From JANQPA01 sp964548175 (lineage in GTDB: Bacteria > Bacteroidota > Bacteroidia > Chitinophagales > Saprospiraceae), in the NCBI GenBank assembly GCA_964548175.1, contig CAZJQS010000015.1, positions 30,600-94,599 on the forward strand: DNA of 64,000 nucleotides, in the 5' to 3' direction. The first letter of the stretch is position 1; every line of letters starts with the position of its first letter. This document shows positions 46,254 to 55,351 of the stretch, one piece after another. The notes under the pieces are model-generated. The model was not told the origin of the DNA. It did no database searches and was given only the letters and a program-made list of their open reading frames with translations. A program made the position numbers and the translations under genes.

Positions 46254-47153
46254 CTATTTACTTTCCAGGGCGGCGGCGCCACCGACGATCTCGAGGATTT
46301 CCTTGGTGATGGCCTCCTGGCGAGCTTTGTTGTAAGAGATTTTCAATTCTTTCAACAGTTCGTTAGCATTTTCGGTAGCGGAATCCATGGCGGTCATTCG
46401 CGCGCCGTGCTCTGAAGCGTGAGTATCGAGCAAAAACTTCTGGAATTGAGTCTGTAAAATATTGGGTACGAGGTGTTCCAATAAACCCTCCATATCAGGC
46501 TCAAAAATATAATCCGCCCTAAGCTGTTTTTCATTATCTTCTTCCTCCTCCATTTTCTCTACCGGGAGATACTGTACAACGGCAGGATACTGAACGGCAG
46601 GATTTCTGAACTGGCCGTAGGCCACTTCCACCTTATCGAAATCACCCTTTTCAAAGGCATCCATCAACTTTTGAGAAACGGCTGAAATGTTCTCAAAAGA
46701 AAGGTCATCGAACAGCAGCAGGTCATCGGTATGGAAGGTCATCTCGGGATACCGTTTTTTAAAGTAGTCATAGCCCTTCTTACCGATATTCAGCATATGG
46801 AGGTTGCCGTTGTTGTATTGATCGAGATATTTGGTCTCGATCAGTTTGGCTGCGGCTTTAGAAACGTTATTATTAAAGGCGCCGCAAAGCCCCCGATTGG
46901 AAGTGACGACGACGATGCAAGCCTTTTCAACGGTTCTTTCCTGAGAAAAAGTAGAGAAGCCTTCTCCATCCAGGTTGGAAAGGATATTTTTAAGCATGTC
47001 GTTCAGTTTATCCGCATAAGGACGCATTTTCTGGATGGCCTGCTGTGCTCTGCGCAATTTTGCGGCAGAAACCATTTTCATGGCTTTAGTGATCTGCTGT
47101 GTATTATTGACAGAGGTTATTCGTTCGCGTACTTCTTTTAAGTTTGCAGCCAT
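46254..47153 (-). CDS. atpG: F-type ATP synthase subunit gamma
   Basis: Central rotor-stalk subunit of F1, 299 residues. The N-terminal helix MAANLKEVRERITSVNNTQQ and ITKAMKMVSAAKLRRAQ, the SNRGLCGAFNNNV block, and the C-terminal ARMTAMDSATENANELLKEL plus NKARQEAITKEILEIVGGA are all diagnostic. It is the last gene of the atpBEFHAG cluster. A palindromic element separates it from atpA. Confidence 0.97.
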   Translation of the reverse strand: MAANLKEVRERITSVNNTQQITKAMKMVSAAKLRRAQQAIQKMRPYADKLNDMLKNILSNLDGEGFSTFSQERTVEKACIVVVTSNRGLCGAFNNNVSKAAAKLIETKYLDQYNNGNLHMLNIGKKGYDYFKKRYPEMTFHTDDLLLFDDLSFENISAVSQKLMDAFEKGDFDKVEVAYGQFRNPAVQYPAVVQYLPVEKMEEEEDNEKQLRADYIFEPDMEGLLEHLVPNILQTQFQKFLLDTHASEHGARMTAMDSATENANELLKELKISYNKARQEAITKEILEIVGGAAALESK

Positions 47154-47168
47154 TATAACGATATTTTT

Positions 47169-47332
47169 GAGGTTGTGTAAAAGTCATTGTTCTCCTGTTC
47201 GTCGGCATGCGGGTATTGCGTAGCTAATGCAGTTCTTTTTTGATCCCGAAAGTTCGGGATCAAAAAAATCATGTGAACCGGGCAAGCCCGTAGTCGGACA
47301 AGCAGGAGGAGCAATCGACTTTTCATATCCCC
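47169..47332. repeat. Dispersed nested palindromic element inside the atp operon
   Basis: Outer arms run GAGGTTGTGTAAAAGTCATT to GACTTTTCATATCCCC. The middle TGCGTAGCTAATGCAGTTCT matches the copy at 6186-6404. The inner hairpin is a 15-bp stem (47236-47250 with 47253-47267, TTTTTTGATCCCGAA) around AG. It fills the gap between the atpA stop and atpG start, starting 6 bp past the stop, so it is transcribed within the operon. Confidence 0.72.
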
Positions 47333-47338
47333 GTGCTT

Positions 47339-48946
47339 TTATTTTTTCTTATACTGAGAGGCGATTTCCAGCGCCAGGTCTTTTGTTTTTGCCAGTGCTT
47401 CGTCGGTCAGTTTTCCTGCTTTGAAGGCATCCAGTACTTCAGGATGTCTTTGTCTCAAAGTAGAGAGGAAGATATTCTCGTATTCCTTCACCTTTTCAAC
47501 GGGTACATCTCTGAGCAGGTTATTAGTACCTGCATAGATGATGGCGACCTGCTCCTCTACCGATACTGGTGAGTATTGTGGTTGTTTGAGGATTTCCACG
47601 TTGCGCTTACCTTTTTCCAGAACAGCCATCGTAGCAGCATCCAGGTCAGAACCGAACTTTGAGAAGGCCTCCAATTCGCGGTAAGAAGCCTGGTCCAGCT
47701 TCAATGTACCCGAAACTTTTTTCATGGACTTGATCTGAGCAGAGCCCCCCACGCGAGATACGGAAATACCTACGTTGATGGCAGGGCGCACACCGGCATT
47801 AAACAAGTTCGTTTCCAGGAAAATCTGTCCGTCGGTGATGGAGATAACATTTGTTGGGATATACGCGGAAACGTCACCCGCCTGGGTTTCGATGATAGGG
47901 AGCGCCGTCAGTGACCCTCCACCTTTGATAATAGACTCGCCGTTCTCATCTTTAGCTTCCTTCAGGGAGTCAGGAAGGTCATTCATCTGGCGGGCGATGT
48001 CATCATTTTCGATGATCTTCGCGGCACGCTCCAGCAGGCGGGAGTGCAGGTAAAAAACATCCCCTGGGTAAGCCTCGCGTCCGGGAGGGCGACGAAGCAG
48101 AAGGGACACCTCACGGTAAGCGACTGCTTGTTTGGACAGGTCATCATAAACGATCAGGGCAGGACGTCCCGTATCGCGAAAGTATTCTCCGATTGCAGCG
48201 CCGGCGAAAGGGGCGTAGAACTGAAGCGGAGCAGGATCAGAAGCAGAGGCGGAGACGATGACCGTATAGTCCATAGCGCCGTTGTCTTCCAGCGTTTTGG
48301 CGATCTGAGCCACTGTAGAAGCTTTCTGTCCGGAAGCCACGTAGATGCAGTAAACGGGTTCGCCTCTGTCGTAAAATTCTTTTTGATTGATGATGGTGTC
48401 CACTGCCACTGCAGTCTTGCCCGTTTGGCGGTCGCCGATGATCAACTCTCGCTGTCCTCTTCCGATAGGGATCATGGAGTCGATCGCCTTTATGCCGGTC
48501 TGGAGCGGTTCTTTTACCGGCTGACGATAAATTACGCCGGGAGCTTTGCGCTCGAGCGGCATTTCATATTTTTTTCCAGTGATCTCCCCTTTGCCGTCGA
48601 TGGGTTTGCCCAGTGGATTTACGACACGGCCGACGAAGCCGTCACCTACTTCGATGGAGGCGATACGACCGGTGCGTTGGACGCGAGAACCTTCGCGAAT
48701 ACCTTCACCAGGGCCCATCAAAACCACCCCTACGTTATCTTCCTCCAGGTTAAGCACGATAGCTCGGACGCCCGTTTCGAATTCGACCAGTTCACCGGCC
48801 TGCGCATTATTCAGACCGTACACACGAGCAATACCATCCCCTACCTGCAAAACGGTTCCGTACTCCTCCAGTTCTGAAGTTGAGGTAAAGCCGGAGATCT
48901 GTTGTTTTAATATTTCTGAAATTTCTTCAGGTCTTACGTCAACCAT
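47339..48946 (-). CDS. atpA: F-type ATP synthase subunit alpha
   Basis: Non-catalytic nucleotide-binding subunit of F1, 535 residues. The P-loop is IGDRQTGKTAVAVDTI. The Walker B region ALIVYDDLSKQAVAYREVSL and the signature PAINVGISVSRVGGSAQ (PxINxGxSVSRVGG) are intact. It lies 81 bp after atpH and precedes a palindromic element and atpG. Confidence 0.98.
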   Translation of the reverse strand: MVDVRPEEISEILKQQISGFTSTSELEEYGTVLQVGDGIARVYGLNNAQAGELVEFETGVRAIVLNLEEDNVGVVLMGPGEGIREGSRVQRTGRIASIEVGDGFVGRVVNPLGKPIDGKGEITGKKYEMPLERKAPGVIYRQPVKEPLQTGIKAIDSMIPIGRGQRELIIGDRQTGKTAVAVDTIINQKEFYDRGEPVYCIYVASGQKASTVAQIAKTLEDNGAMDYTVIVSASASDPAPLQFYAPFAGAAIGEYFRDTGRPALIVYDDLSKQAVAYREVSLLLRRPPGREAYPGDVFYLHSRLLERAAKIIENDDIARQMNDLPDSLKEAKDENGESIIKGGGSLTALPIIETQAGDVSAYIPTNVISITDGQIFLETNLFNAGVRPAINVGISVSRVGGSAQIKSMKKVSGTLKLDQASYRELEAFSKFGSDLDAATMAVLEKGKRNVEILKQPQYSPVSVEEQVAIIYAGTNNLLRDVPVEKVKEYENIFLSTLRQRHPEVLDAFKAGKLTDEALAKTKDLALEIASQYKKK

Positions 48947-49027
48947 ACCTTTTAATTTTTCTGCCTGAAAGCCCAGGCCGGTTATTTAGTTTAAATTTTT
49001 ATGCAAAAAGGTTCCCTCTAAAGATCT

Positions 49028-49600
49028 CTATCTTCTTTGGATAAGAGAAACATAGAGGTTTTCAGTAAAATTTTTCTTGTAATTTTTGAGGCGATGCGCG
49101 ACACTGGCGTCATACACCCGATCGTCAAACTCAATAATGACGCCGCCGATCAAATTGGGGTCGACGTTTGTTTCGAATTCGATCTTTTCGCCTTTCAGGT
49201 CGCCGTCTATCAATTTGTTTTCAATTTTCTTAAGGGTGGTCTCGCTTAGTTCCACTGCTGAAGTAATGCTGACGGTGGTGATGTTTTTCAACTTTTTATA
49301 CTGGATGAGAAACTCTTCGGCGATCTCCGGCAGGAAAGGCTCCCTCTGTTTTGCGATAAGCAGCAGCAAGAATTTCATGGTCAGGTCATCGTACTGTTTT
49401 TCAAAAAGGTCTTTGATGATGACCTGCTTTTTGTCCTTATGAATGATCGGCGTTTTAAGGAAATTATAGAAGTCCCGGCTTTCATCGGTTACCTTTTTAA
49501 AGGATTCTACATCTTCCAGAACACGTTCCAGTTTGTTCTGCTGGATGGACAAGTCAACCAGGGTTTTGGCGTACCTTGAAGCAATTCTTGCTATAGACAT
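49028..49600 (-). CDS. atpH: F-type ATP synthase subunit delta
   Basis: Peripheral stalk subunit joining F1 to the b dimer, 190 residues. The N-terminal IASRYAKTLVDLSIQQNKLE and the C-terminal DPNLIGGVIIEFDDRVYDAS are the OSCP/delta landmarks. It lies 44 bp after atpF. Confidence 0.95.
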   Translation of the reverse strand: MSIARIASRYAKTLVDLSIQQNKLERVLEDVESFKKVTDESRDFYNFLKTPIIHKDKKQVIIKDLFEKQYDDLTMKFLLLLIAKQREPFLPEIAEEFLIQYKKLKNITTVSITSAVELSETTLKKIENKLIDGDLKGEKIEFETNVDPNLIGGVIIEFDDRVYDASVAHRLKNYKKNFTENLYVSLIQRR

Positions 49601-49644
49601 GTTGTGAATGTTAATTTGAATGAGTTAAAGCAAAGTACCGGGAA

Positions 49645-50166
49645 TTAGTTGAACTTGATCTCGTCGACTAAAGTATTCACCAGGGATTCCTGCTCACTTT
49701 TGCCTTTCAGTTCCTGACGAGTCAGCTTTTCGGCTATGTCGATGGCCATTATCCCGAGTTGGTTCTTAACGCTGGTCAGGATTTCTTTGCGCATGTTCTC
49801 TGCTGCTTCCTTTGCATTTTCTACAATACGGGCTTCCACCTCTTCTCCATTTTTTTTGGCTTCGGCTATAATGGCTTCTTTCGTTTCCTTAGCTTCGCGA
49901 AGGATAGCGGCCCGCTCTTCCTGAGCCTGTCTGAGCAGTTCTTCGTTCTCTGCTTTCAAGTTAGCCATTTCTTCACGGGCTCTTTTAGCGGCATCCAGAG
50001 AAGCCTGGATATCTTCTTCCCTTTTTTTCAGGGCATTTTGGATAGGACGCAGCGCTACCCGGGCCAGGAAAAAGTAAACGAGGAGGAACACAAGGAGTGT
50101 CCAAAAGATCAATCCTGGATCAGGAAGGAAAATCGGAAAATCGATCAGATAGATTGTTTGTACCAT
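49645..50166 (-). CDS. atpF: F-type ATP synthase subunit b
   Basis: Peripheral stalk subunit, 173 residues. One N-terminal membrane helix (DPGLIFWTLLVFLLVYFFLA) is followed by a long charged coiled coil (about 35-150) with Ala/Glu-rich heptads. It lies between atpE and atpH; the gap to atpE is 117 bp. Confidence 0.95.
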   Translation of the reverse strand: MVQTIYLIDFPIFLPDPGLIFWTLLVFLLVYFFLARVALRPIQNALKKREEDIQASLDAAKRAREEMANLKAENEELLRQAQEERAAILREAKETKEAIIAEAKKNGEEVEARIVENAKEAAENMRKEILTSVKNQLGIMAIDIAEKLTRQELKGKSEQESLVNTLVDEIKFN

Positions 50167-50283
50167 AGCGCAAAAATTTGAGAGGCACTGTTGTTTTAAT
50201 AAAATGAGATGAAACGGATATAAGCAGAACTGAAAGCCAACCGCTTCAGCTCTGCTTAATGTTTGCCTGGGTTTTGCAGCGGA

Positions 50284-50490
50284 CTATCCCTGTCCGAGGC
50301 TAGCCAGCAGACCTACTACGATCGCAAACAGCGCAGCACCTTCAACGAAGGCCGCAGTCAGGATCATGTTTGAACGAATATCGTTAACTGCTTCCGGCTG
50401 ACGTGCAATAGCGTCCATAGCTTGTCTGCCAATCATGCCGATTCCGATACCGGCTCCCAATGCTGCAATTCCTGCTCCAATAGCTCCCAT
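50284..50490 (-). CDS. atpE: F-type ATP synthase subunit c
   Basis: Membrane rotor-ring subunit, 68 residues in two helices. Helix 1 is glycine-rich (GIAALGAGIGIGMIGRQAMD), the polar loop is ARQPEAV, and helix 2 holds the ion-carrying glutamate in AAFVEGAALFAIVVG. The residues after the Glu are Gly-Ala, not the Ser/Thr of sodium-type rings, so a proton ring is more likely. Confidence 0.96.
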   Translation of the reverse strand: MGAIGAGIAALGAGIGIGMIGRQAMDAIARQPEAVNDIRSNMILTAAFVEGAALFAIVVGLLASLGQG

Positions 50491-50546
50491 TATTCAAGGA
50501 TTTATATGATGAAAAAAATTAAAAAGCAATTTATTGTACGGGCTCT

Positions 50547-51854
50547 TTAATGTGCATGAGCCTCATCGTGATGGTGTCCTTCTTCCACAGCCGCTCCAAT
50601 GTAAGATGCCGACAGAATCGCAAAGATAAAAGCCTGGATAAAGGCCACCAGCAATTCGATCAGGTTCATAAAGGCTGTAAACAATCCCCCCAACAAGGCT
50701 CCTACAGTGGCGCCACCCAGATTTTCTCCCATATTGCCAAACAAGAAGATCAGCCCTACCAAGCTCAATATGATGATGTGGCCCGCGGAAATGTTAGCAA
50801 ACAAACGGATCATCAACGAAAAGGGCTTGATGAACAAGCTGAGGATCTCTACCGGAGTCAGAATCAACTTAACCCATGCTGGAATACCAGGCATCCAAAA
50901 AATATGCTGCCAGTAGTGTTTGTTGCCGTTGATGTTCGTGACGATAAAAGTGACGATCGCCAGAGCAAGCGTGACCGCTATGTTTCCGGTAATGTTGGCG
51001 CTACCCGGGAAAATGGGAACCAACCCCAGCAAATTACAGAACAGAATGAAAAAGAAGAGCGTCATAATAAAAGGCTGAAACCGCTCGTAATGCTTCTCTC
51101 CGATCATCGGAATGGATACCTCGTCACGCATAAATACAAAGATCGGTTCGATCAGCGACTGGATGCCTCTGGGCGCCTGACCGTCATTTTTTCTGTAGCC
51201 TCGGGCTACCGCCAGGAACATCCAACACAGCAGGATCGCCACCAGGATCATCGAAAATACATTCTTAGTGATGGAAAAATCATAGAAGGAGGTAATGCCG
51301 CCTCCCAGAATGCCACCGTCTAACTTGCTGGGCCCATCTAAAGGATATTTTTCATCGTGGTAAACGGCAAAGCTCTTCTCCACCTCTTCTTCCTCGCCAT
51401 CCTCACTTAATTGCTTTACCTTTTCCGTTACTACTCCGTCAATATGATGTGCTCCCATTGGAAAAGAATCATCCGCAATTCGATTAACCCGGCCATGGTT
51501 TAAAACATAACGATCATACGCTATATGTCCATGCTCCAGCTTGGAGGTCATAAAAAAGGTCCAACCATGCCCGGGAGCATATAAAATACATGGCAATGGC
51601 AAATGCACTCCTTTCCAGATATGGAATTCATTGGCATCAGCAATATGCTCAATTACCGTTCCTACCGGATCGTATTCTTTTTCTCCTTCATGACCACCCG
51701 ACACATGAGCCTCCTCTTGGTCAGCACTATGGTCATCATTGTTGTGCTGCTCTTCATTATTGTGGCCCTGATCAAATGCCAACGCCGGAACACTTGCTAA
51801 AGATAAGCCCAGGAGCATTACTGTAATCGCTATAACTCTTGCCATGGTATTCAA
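50547..51854 (-). CDS. atpB: F-type ATP synthase subunit a
   Basis: Stator proton-channel subunit, 435 residues, longer than the roughly 270 of E. coli. A signal-like helix (residues about 5-26) is followed by a His/Glu-rich soluble stretch of about 170 residues. The typical a-subunit membrane core comes next (from about 205), with SLMIRLFANISAGHIIILSL holding the essential Arg, and a His-rich C-terminal tail (EEGHHHDEAHAH). An N-terminal extension with signal peptide is common in Bacteroidota subunit a. It is first in the operon; atpI and atpZ were not seen upstream. Confidence 0.95.
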   Translation of the reverse strand: MNTMARVIAITVMLLGLSLASVPALAFDQGHNNEEQHNNDDHSADQEEAHVSGGHEGEKEYDPVGTVIEHIADANEFHIWKGVHLPLPCILYAPGHGWTFFMTSKLEHGHIAYDRYVLNHGRVNRIADDSFPMGAHHIDGVVTEKVKQLSEDGEEEEVEKSFAVYHDEKYPLDGPSKLDGGILGGGITSFYDFSITKNVFSMILVAILLCWMFLAVARGYRKNDGQAPRGIQSLIEPIFVFMRDEVSIPMIGEKHYERFQPFIMTLFFFILFCNLLGLVPIFPGSANITGNIAVTLALAIVTFIVTNINGNKHYWQHIFWMPGIPAWVKLILTPVEILSLFIKPFSLMIRLFANISAGHIIILSLVGLIFLFGNMGENLGGATVGALLGGLFTAFMNLIELLVAFIQAFIFAILSASYIGAAVEEGHHHDEAHAH

Positions 51855-51891
51855 AACTACTTCTTTAAAAGGTGGTTTTTTAAATCGACCA

Positions 51892-51899
51892 CAAAGGTA
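51892..51899 (-). promoter_or_regulatory. Candidate atp operon promoter -7 box (TACCTTTG)
   Basis: On the minus strand TACCTTTG matches TAnnTTTG, 37 bp before the atpB ATG. A TTTA about 20 bp further up is an imperfect -33. The remaining 51900-52125 is AT-rich with no gene seen. Confidence 0.5.
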
Positions 51900-52125
51900 G
51901 GCACTTATTGCTTATAAATAAAACGATTTTACTCTTTTTTTACACTGGATTGATCAAATTGGAAAGATTGATTCACAAGGAGTTAGACTATTTATTTAAC
52001 TATCTATATATTTAGATCATCTCATGAAGGAAGGGTTGCCAATTTACCTTTGGCCTGATATTTGGCAAGCGAAATTTTTATTCGGAAACAAAAAATTTAC
52101 CCCAACTTTCCATTTAGATTTTCCC

Positions 52126-55100
52126 TTAGTCATCCAGGCTTTCGAATGCTTCCTGGGAGAAAGAATTTACCTCCTGGCGGTTTTTTAAAAACCGGCACCA
52201 TACGCAATAAGGCTCATTACAGCCTTGCTCAAATTGCTGATCCATGATCTGCTCGTATGTTTCTCGGATCAGCTGACGGACCAATTGCTCATGCGCTGGA
52301 TTGAACGTTAGGACAAACTCCTCCAAGTCTCCATCTTTATTGGGGTCAAGGAAAGAAATCACCCCTTCTCTGGCAGGCAGTTGACTGACATTCGACTGTT
52401 CGTACAGCAGGCGATAAAAATACAATTGCCGCCAGTATGAGCCGCCTTTAGGGCGCGCTGCCGTGGGTGGGCTGATCCTGGATTTTTTCGGAAGTCCCGT
52501 TTTGTAGTCTACGATCCGTACACTTTGCTCCTTCACCCAATCCAAACGATCGATCACCCCGGTAATGGGCACCCCGTCCAGTTCCACATTCCTTATGGCA
52601 TATTCAGGGCGGGTATGGCGAGGCCAGCCGGCCATATTTTTCCCGTAGTATTGTGCTAATTGCTGCCGCCCCGCTTCCAGCCTGCGCTGATATTCTTTTT
52701 TGGAAAATCCCCCTTTCAGCCTGTTCATTTCCTGTTCGAACAATCGGATCAACATCCCTGTGCCCGGAAATTGCTTCTGCCGGCTCATCAACATTTGCTC
52801 GAACAGGCGTTGCAGTGCATTATGCATGGCTGTCCCATAAAGCGCCATCTCACTTACCTGTACTGGCGCCCGAAGAACGTGCTCATAAAAAAAACCGAGC
52901 GGACAGGCCAGGTACCGGTTCATGGACGAAATGCTCAGCGTGAAATTTTCCAATAGCTTTGCTATGGCGGATCTTTCAAACAAGTCGATTGCGGGAGGGG
53001 ACTGCTCGGTCAGTTGCAGGGTTTGCGCTTCCAGCAAATATTGATCATCCACCTTTCCTTCCCTGGCCTGAAGCTGTGCTTCCAGCAATAATTCATCTAC
53101 AAATAAGGCATGCTCTAGGTCCTTGCCCTGTTCATTTTTCAGGCTGTAAGACAAAAAGAGCGATTCCTGAGCGCGAGTCATCGACACATAAAACAATCGT
53201 CGCCTGGCTTCGAGCGCATCCTCCTCTCCGGAAAAGGTCAACGTGTCGGGAAGGGGAAATCGATAAGCACTGCCCCGGCTACCCGGCTCCCAGTGATCTT
53301 TGACGCAATCTATGAGGAATACCGTACGGAATTCGAGCCCCTTCGCACTGTGCGCCGTAAGCAATTGCACGCCCTCTTCCTGCACCAAACTTCTCTGCAG
53401 TGAAATCCCCAGCCGGTTGGCTTCCATTTTTTCCAGGGTATCCAACAACTGCCCCAGGTCCATCTTAGGCCTTTTAAGGCTCTCCATACGGACGAAATCG
53501 AGAAAAGTCCTGAGCACCTCCATAAAAGTAGCCCGATCCGCCTGATCAAGCCCGTACCTCAGCAGGCCGGATCGATTGATCACCCTCTCAATAAAAGCCG
53601 GCAAACTCAACAAATACATTTGCTGAAGGGTTTCCTGAAAAAATTGGGCGAATTTCAGAAAGGGCTCCTTATGCTCTATCTTGAAATCCTCCAACATAGA
53701 GGATCGGCTTATTATTTGGCGCCACCGCGGTTTGTCCCGCCAATCCATTCCGGCTAAACTCAAACTGATCCTGGCCAGATCCGACGGGTCTATATCAAGG
53801 TAGCTGAAATGGAGAACCTGATACAACAGGGCTTCCCCACTAAAGGCTTGACGGCTTTCCGCCCATATATAGGAAAGGATCATCCTCAGATTGTTGATAC
53901 CCGGCAATTCGAGAATATTCAGCTCTCGCCTGATAGAATAGGGGATCTTCTTTTTGTCCAGCAACCGCCGCAGCTCTTCTACCTGACGATGCTTCGCATA
54001 TAAAATGCCGATCTCGTGCAGCGGATAGCCTTCTTCCGCATACTTTTCCAATTGTACCACAATATGGGCCATTTCCTGAGTCCGGTTGGGATAGACCCTG
54101 ATCAGCGGCTGCGTCTGATTCCCGGCAAACTCGGGATGATGCGCCTTGAGAACCTTTTCAATTGCTAATTCCTTCAGTTTATTTACGATCCTTTTTTCAT
54201 TCCGCCGGATCAGCACGCTGGAAGCATCGAGAATAAGCTGTGAAGACCGGTAATTGTTCTTAAGAAAAACCATCTCCAGCTTGTCCTGGTAAGCAGTATA
54301 GAAATCGGTCAGATTTTTTAGCCTGGCGCCTTGAAATTCATAAATGGATTGGTCGTCATCACCGACGATGAAGATATTGGGATTGTCCCAGTAGGCGATC
54401 AGTTGATGAATAAGCTGATTCTGGGCACCGTTCGTGTCCTGATACTCGTCTATGAGGAAATAGAGATATCTTTCCTGATAAGCGCGAAGCAAAGCTTCGT
54501 TTTTTTCAAAAGCCCCCAATACCCATAGGATCATATCGTCATAGTCATATCGGCGGGCCTGCCGCATTTTTTCCTGATAGCGCGGATAAAGCCGGGCGGC
54601 CGCCAACAGGCGCTCCATTTTTCTCCGGGCCTCTTTGACCTTAGCTTCCTTTAGCTCGCCTTTGTTAAAATCGCCCCGGCTGACCTGGTAGATGTATTCT
54701 TCCCGAAGCGGAAGATCGTCGAGGTATTCCCGGACTTTTTCTTCGACGTATTCGACCGTCCAGCGTTCGGATTTCATTTGCTGGAAAAGCTTGTGCAGGT
54801 GGTCTTCAAAAAAATAAACATCCGATCGACCTCTTTTCAGCGGATGGTCTACGGGCAGTTCGTCGATGATGGAACGGATAAGGTCGATCCGCTCGAGTTC
54901 CGACAGCGGCTCCAGGTCACGCCTGCCAAAGAGTTCCAGGTTATCCTGAATGATGGTGTTGCAAAAAGAATGAAAAGTGTAAATGTGCACGCGATAGGCC
55001 TCCGGCCCGATCAGTTGCAGCAGCCGTTGTCGCATTGCCCGAACACCTGCGTCAGTGAAGGTCATGCACAGGATATTGTGCGCCTGAGTATCGGTGTCCA

Positions 55101-55278
55101 GCAATATCTTCCCGATGCGGGCGGCCAGCATGTGGGTCTTCCCTGTGCCCGGCCCGGCAATAACGAGGACGGGGCCCTCAGTATGTTCCACGGCTCTGCG
55201 CTGAGCCGGATTGAGGCGCCGGAGTTCTACCAGAAAGGCTTCATTGTAGTCAGACCGGTCATGGTATTGATCTTCCAT
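52126..55278 (-). CDS. UvrD/Rep-type DNA helicase fused to a PD-(D/E)XK nuclease with probable Fe-S cluster
   Basis: About 1050 residues from ATG 55278 (MEDQYHDRSDYNEAF); the upstream extension lies in a palindrome. Superfamily 1A motifs are LNPAQRRAVEH (Q motif), VIAGPGTGKTHMLAARI (Walker A), YLFLIDEYQDTN (Walker B), FIVGDDDQSIYEFQGA and, late, LLTAHSAKGLEFRTVFLI. The C-terminal 250 residues form an AddB/Cas4-like nuclease: VPITGVIDRLDW and VRIVDYKTG (Asp924, Lys926), with Cys792 (YLACPLGFF) and Cys1020/1025/1028 (CNEPYCVWC) spaced like a 4Fe-4S cage. The likely role is DNA break processing or repair; a defence role cannot be excluded. No AddA/AddB partner gene is adjacent. Confidence 0.88.
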   Translation of the reverse strand: MEDQYHDRSDYNEAFLVELRRLNPAQRRAVEHTEGPVLVIAGPGTGKTHMLAARIGKILLDTDTQAHNILCMTFTDAGVRAMRQRLLQLIGPEAYRVHIYTFHSFCNTIIQDNLELFGRRDLEPLSELERIDLIRSIIDELPVDHPLKRGRSDVYFFEDHLHKLFQQMKSERWTVEYVEEKVREYLDDLPLREEYIYQVSRGDFNKGELKEAKVKEARRKMERLLAAARLYPRYQEKMRQARRYDYDDMILWVLGAFEKNEALLRAYQERYLYFLIDEYQDTNGAQNQLIHQLIAYWDNPNIFIVGDDDQSIYEFQGARLKNLTDFYTAYQDKLEMVFLKNNYRSSQLILDASSVLIRRNEKRIVNKLKELAIEKVLKAHHPEFAGNQTQPLIRVYPNRTQEMAHIVVQLEKYAEEGYPLHEIGILYAKHRQVEELRRLLDKKKIPYSIRRELNILELPGINNLRMILSYIWAESRQAFSGEALLYQVLHFSYLDIDPSDLARISLSLAGMDWRDKPRWRQIISRSSMLEDFKIEHKEPFLKFAQFFQETLQQMYLLSLPAFIERVINRSGLLRYGLDQADRATFMEVLRTFLDFVRMESLKRPKMDLGQLLDTLEKMEANRLGISLQRSLVQEEGVQLLTAHSAKGLEFRTVFLIDCVKDHWEPGSRGSAYRFPLPDTLTFSGEEDALEARRRLFYVSMTRAQESLFLSYSLKNEQGKDLEHALFVDELLLEAQLQAREGKVDDQYLLEAQTLQLTEQSPPAIDLFERSAIAKLLENFTLSISSMNRYLACPLGFFYEHVLRAPVQVSEMALYGTAMHNALQRLFEQMLMSRQKQFPGTGMLIRLFEQEMNRLKGGFSKKEYQRRLEAGRQQLAQYYGKNMAGWPRHTRPEYAIRNVELDGVPITGVIDRLDWVKEQSVRIVDYKTGLPKKSRISPPTAARPKGGSYWRQLYFYRLLYEQSNVSQLPAREGVISFLDPNKDGDLEEFVLTFNPAHEQLVRQLIRETYEQIMDQQFEQGCNEPYCVWCRFLKNRQEVNSFSQEAFESLDD

Positions 55279-55289
55279 GCTTAAATATA

Positions 55290-55345
55290 AATGAAAGAAG
55301 TGAAGTAAAAAATGGGGATGCATTTTTTACTTCACTTCTTTCATT
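55290..55345. terminator. Perfect 25-bp palindrome between the Crp/Fnr and helicase genes
   Basis: Arms AATGAAAGAAGTGAAGTAAA (continuing AAATG) and the exact complement surround a 6-nt loop GGGATG. It lies 6 bp past the regulator stop and 11 bp before the helicase ATG. It could end the regulator transcript or fold the helicase leader. Confidence 0.6.
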
Positions 55346-55351
55346 AGCCCT

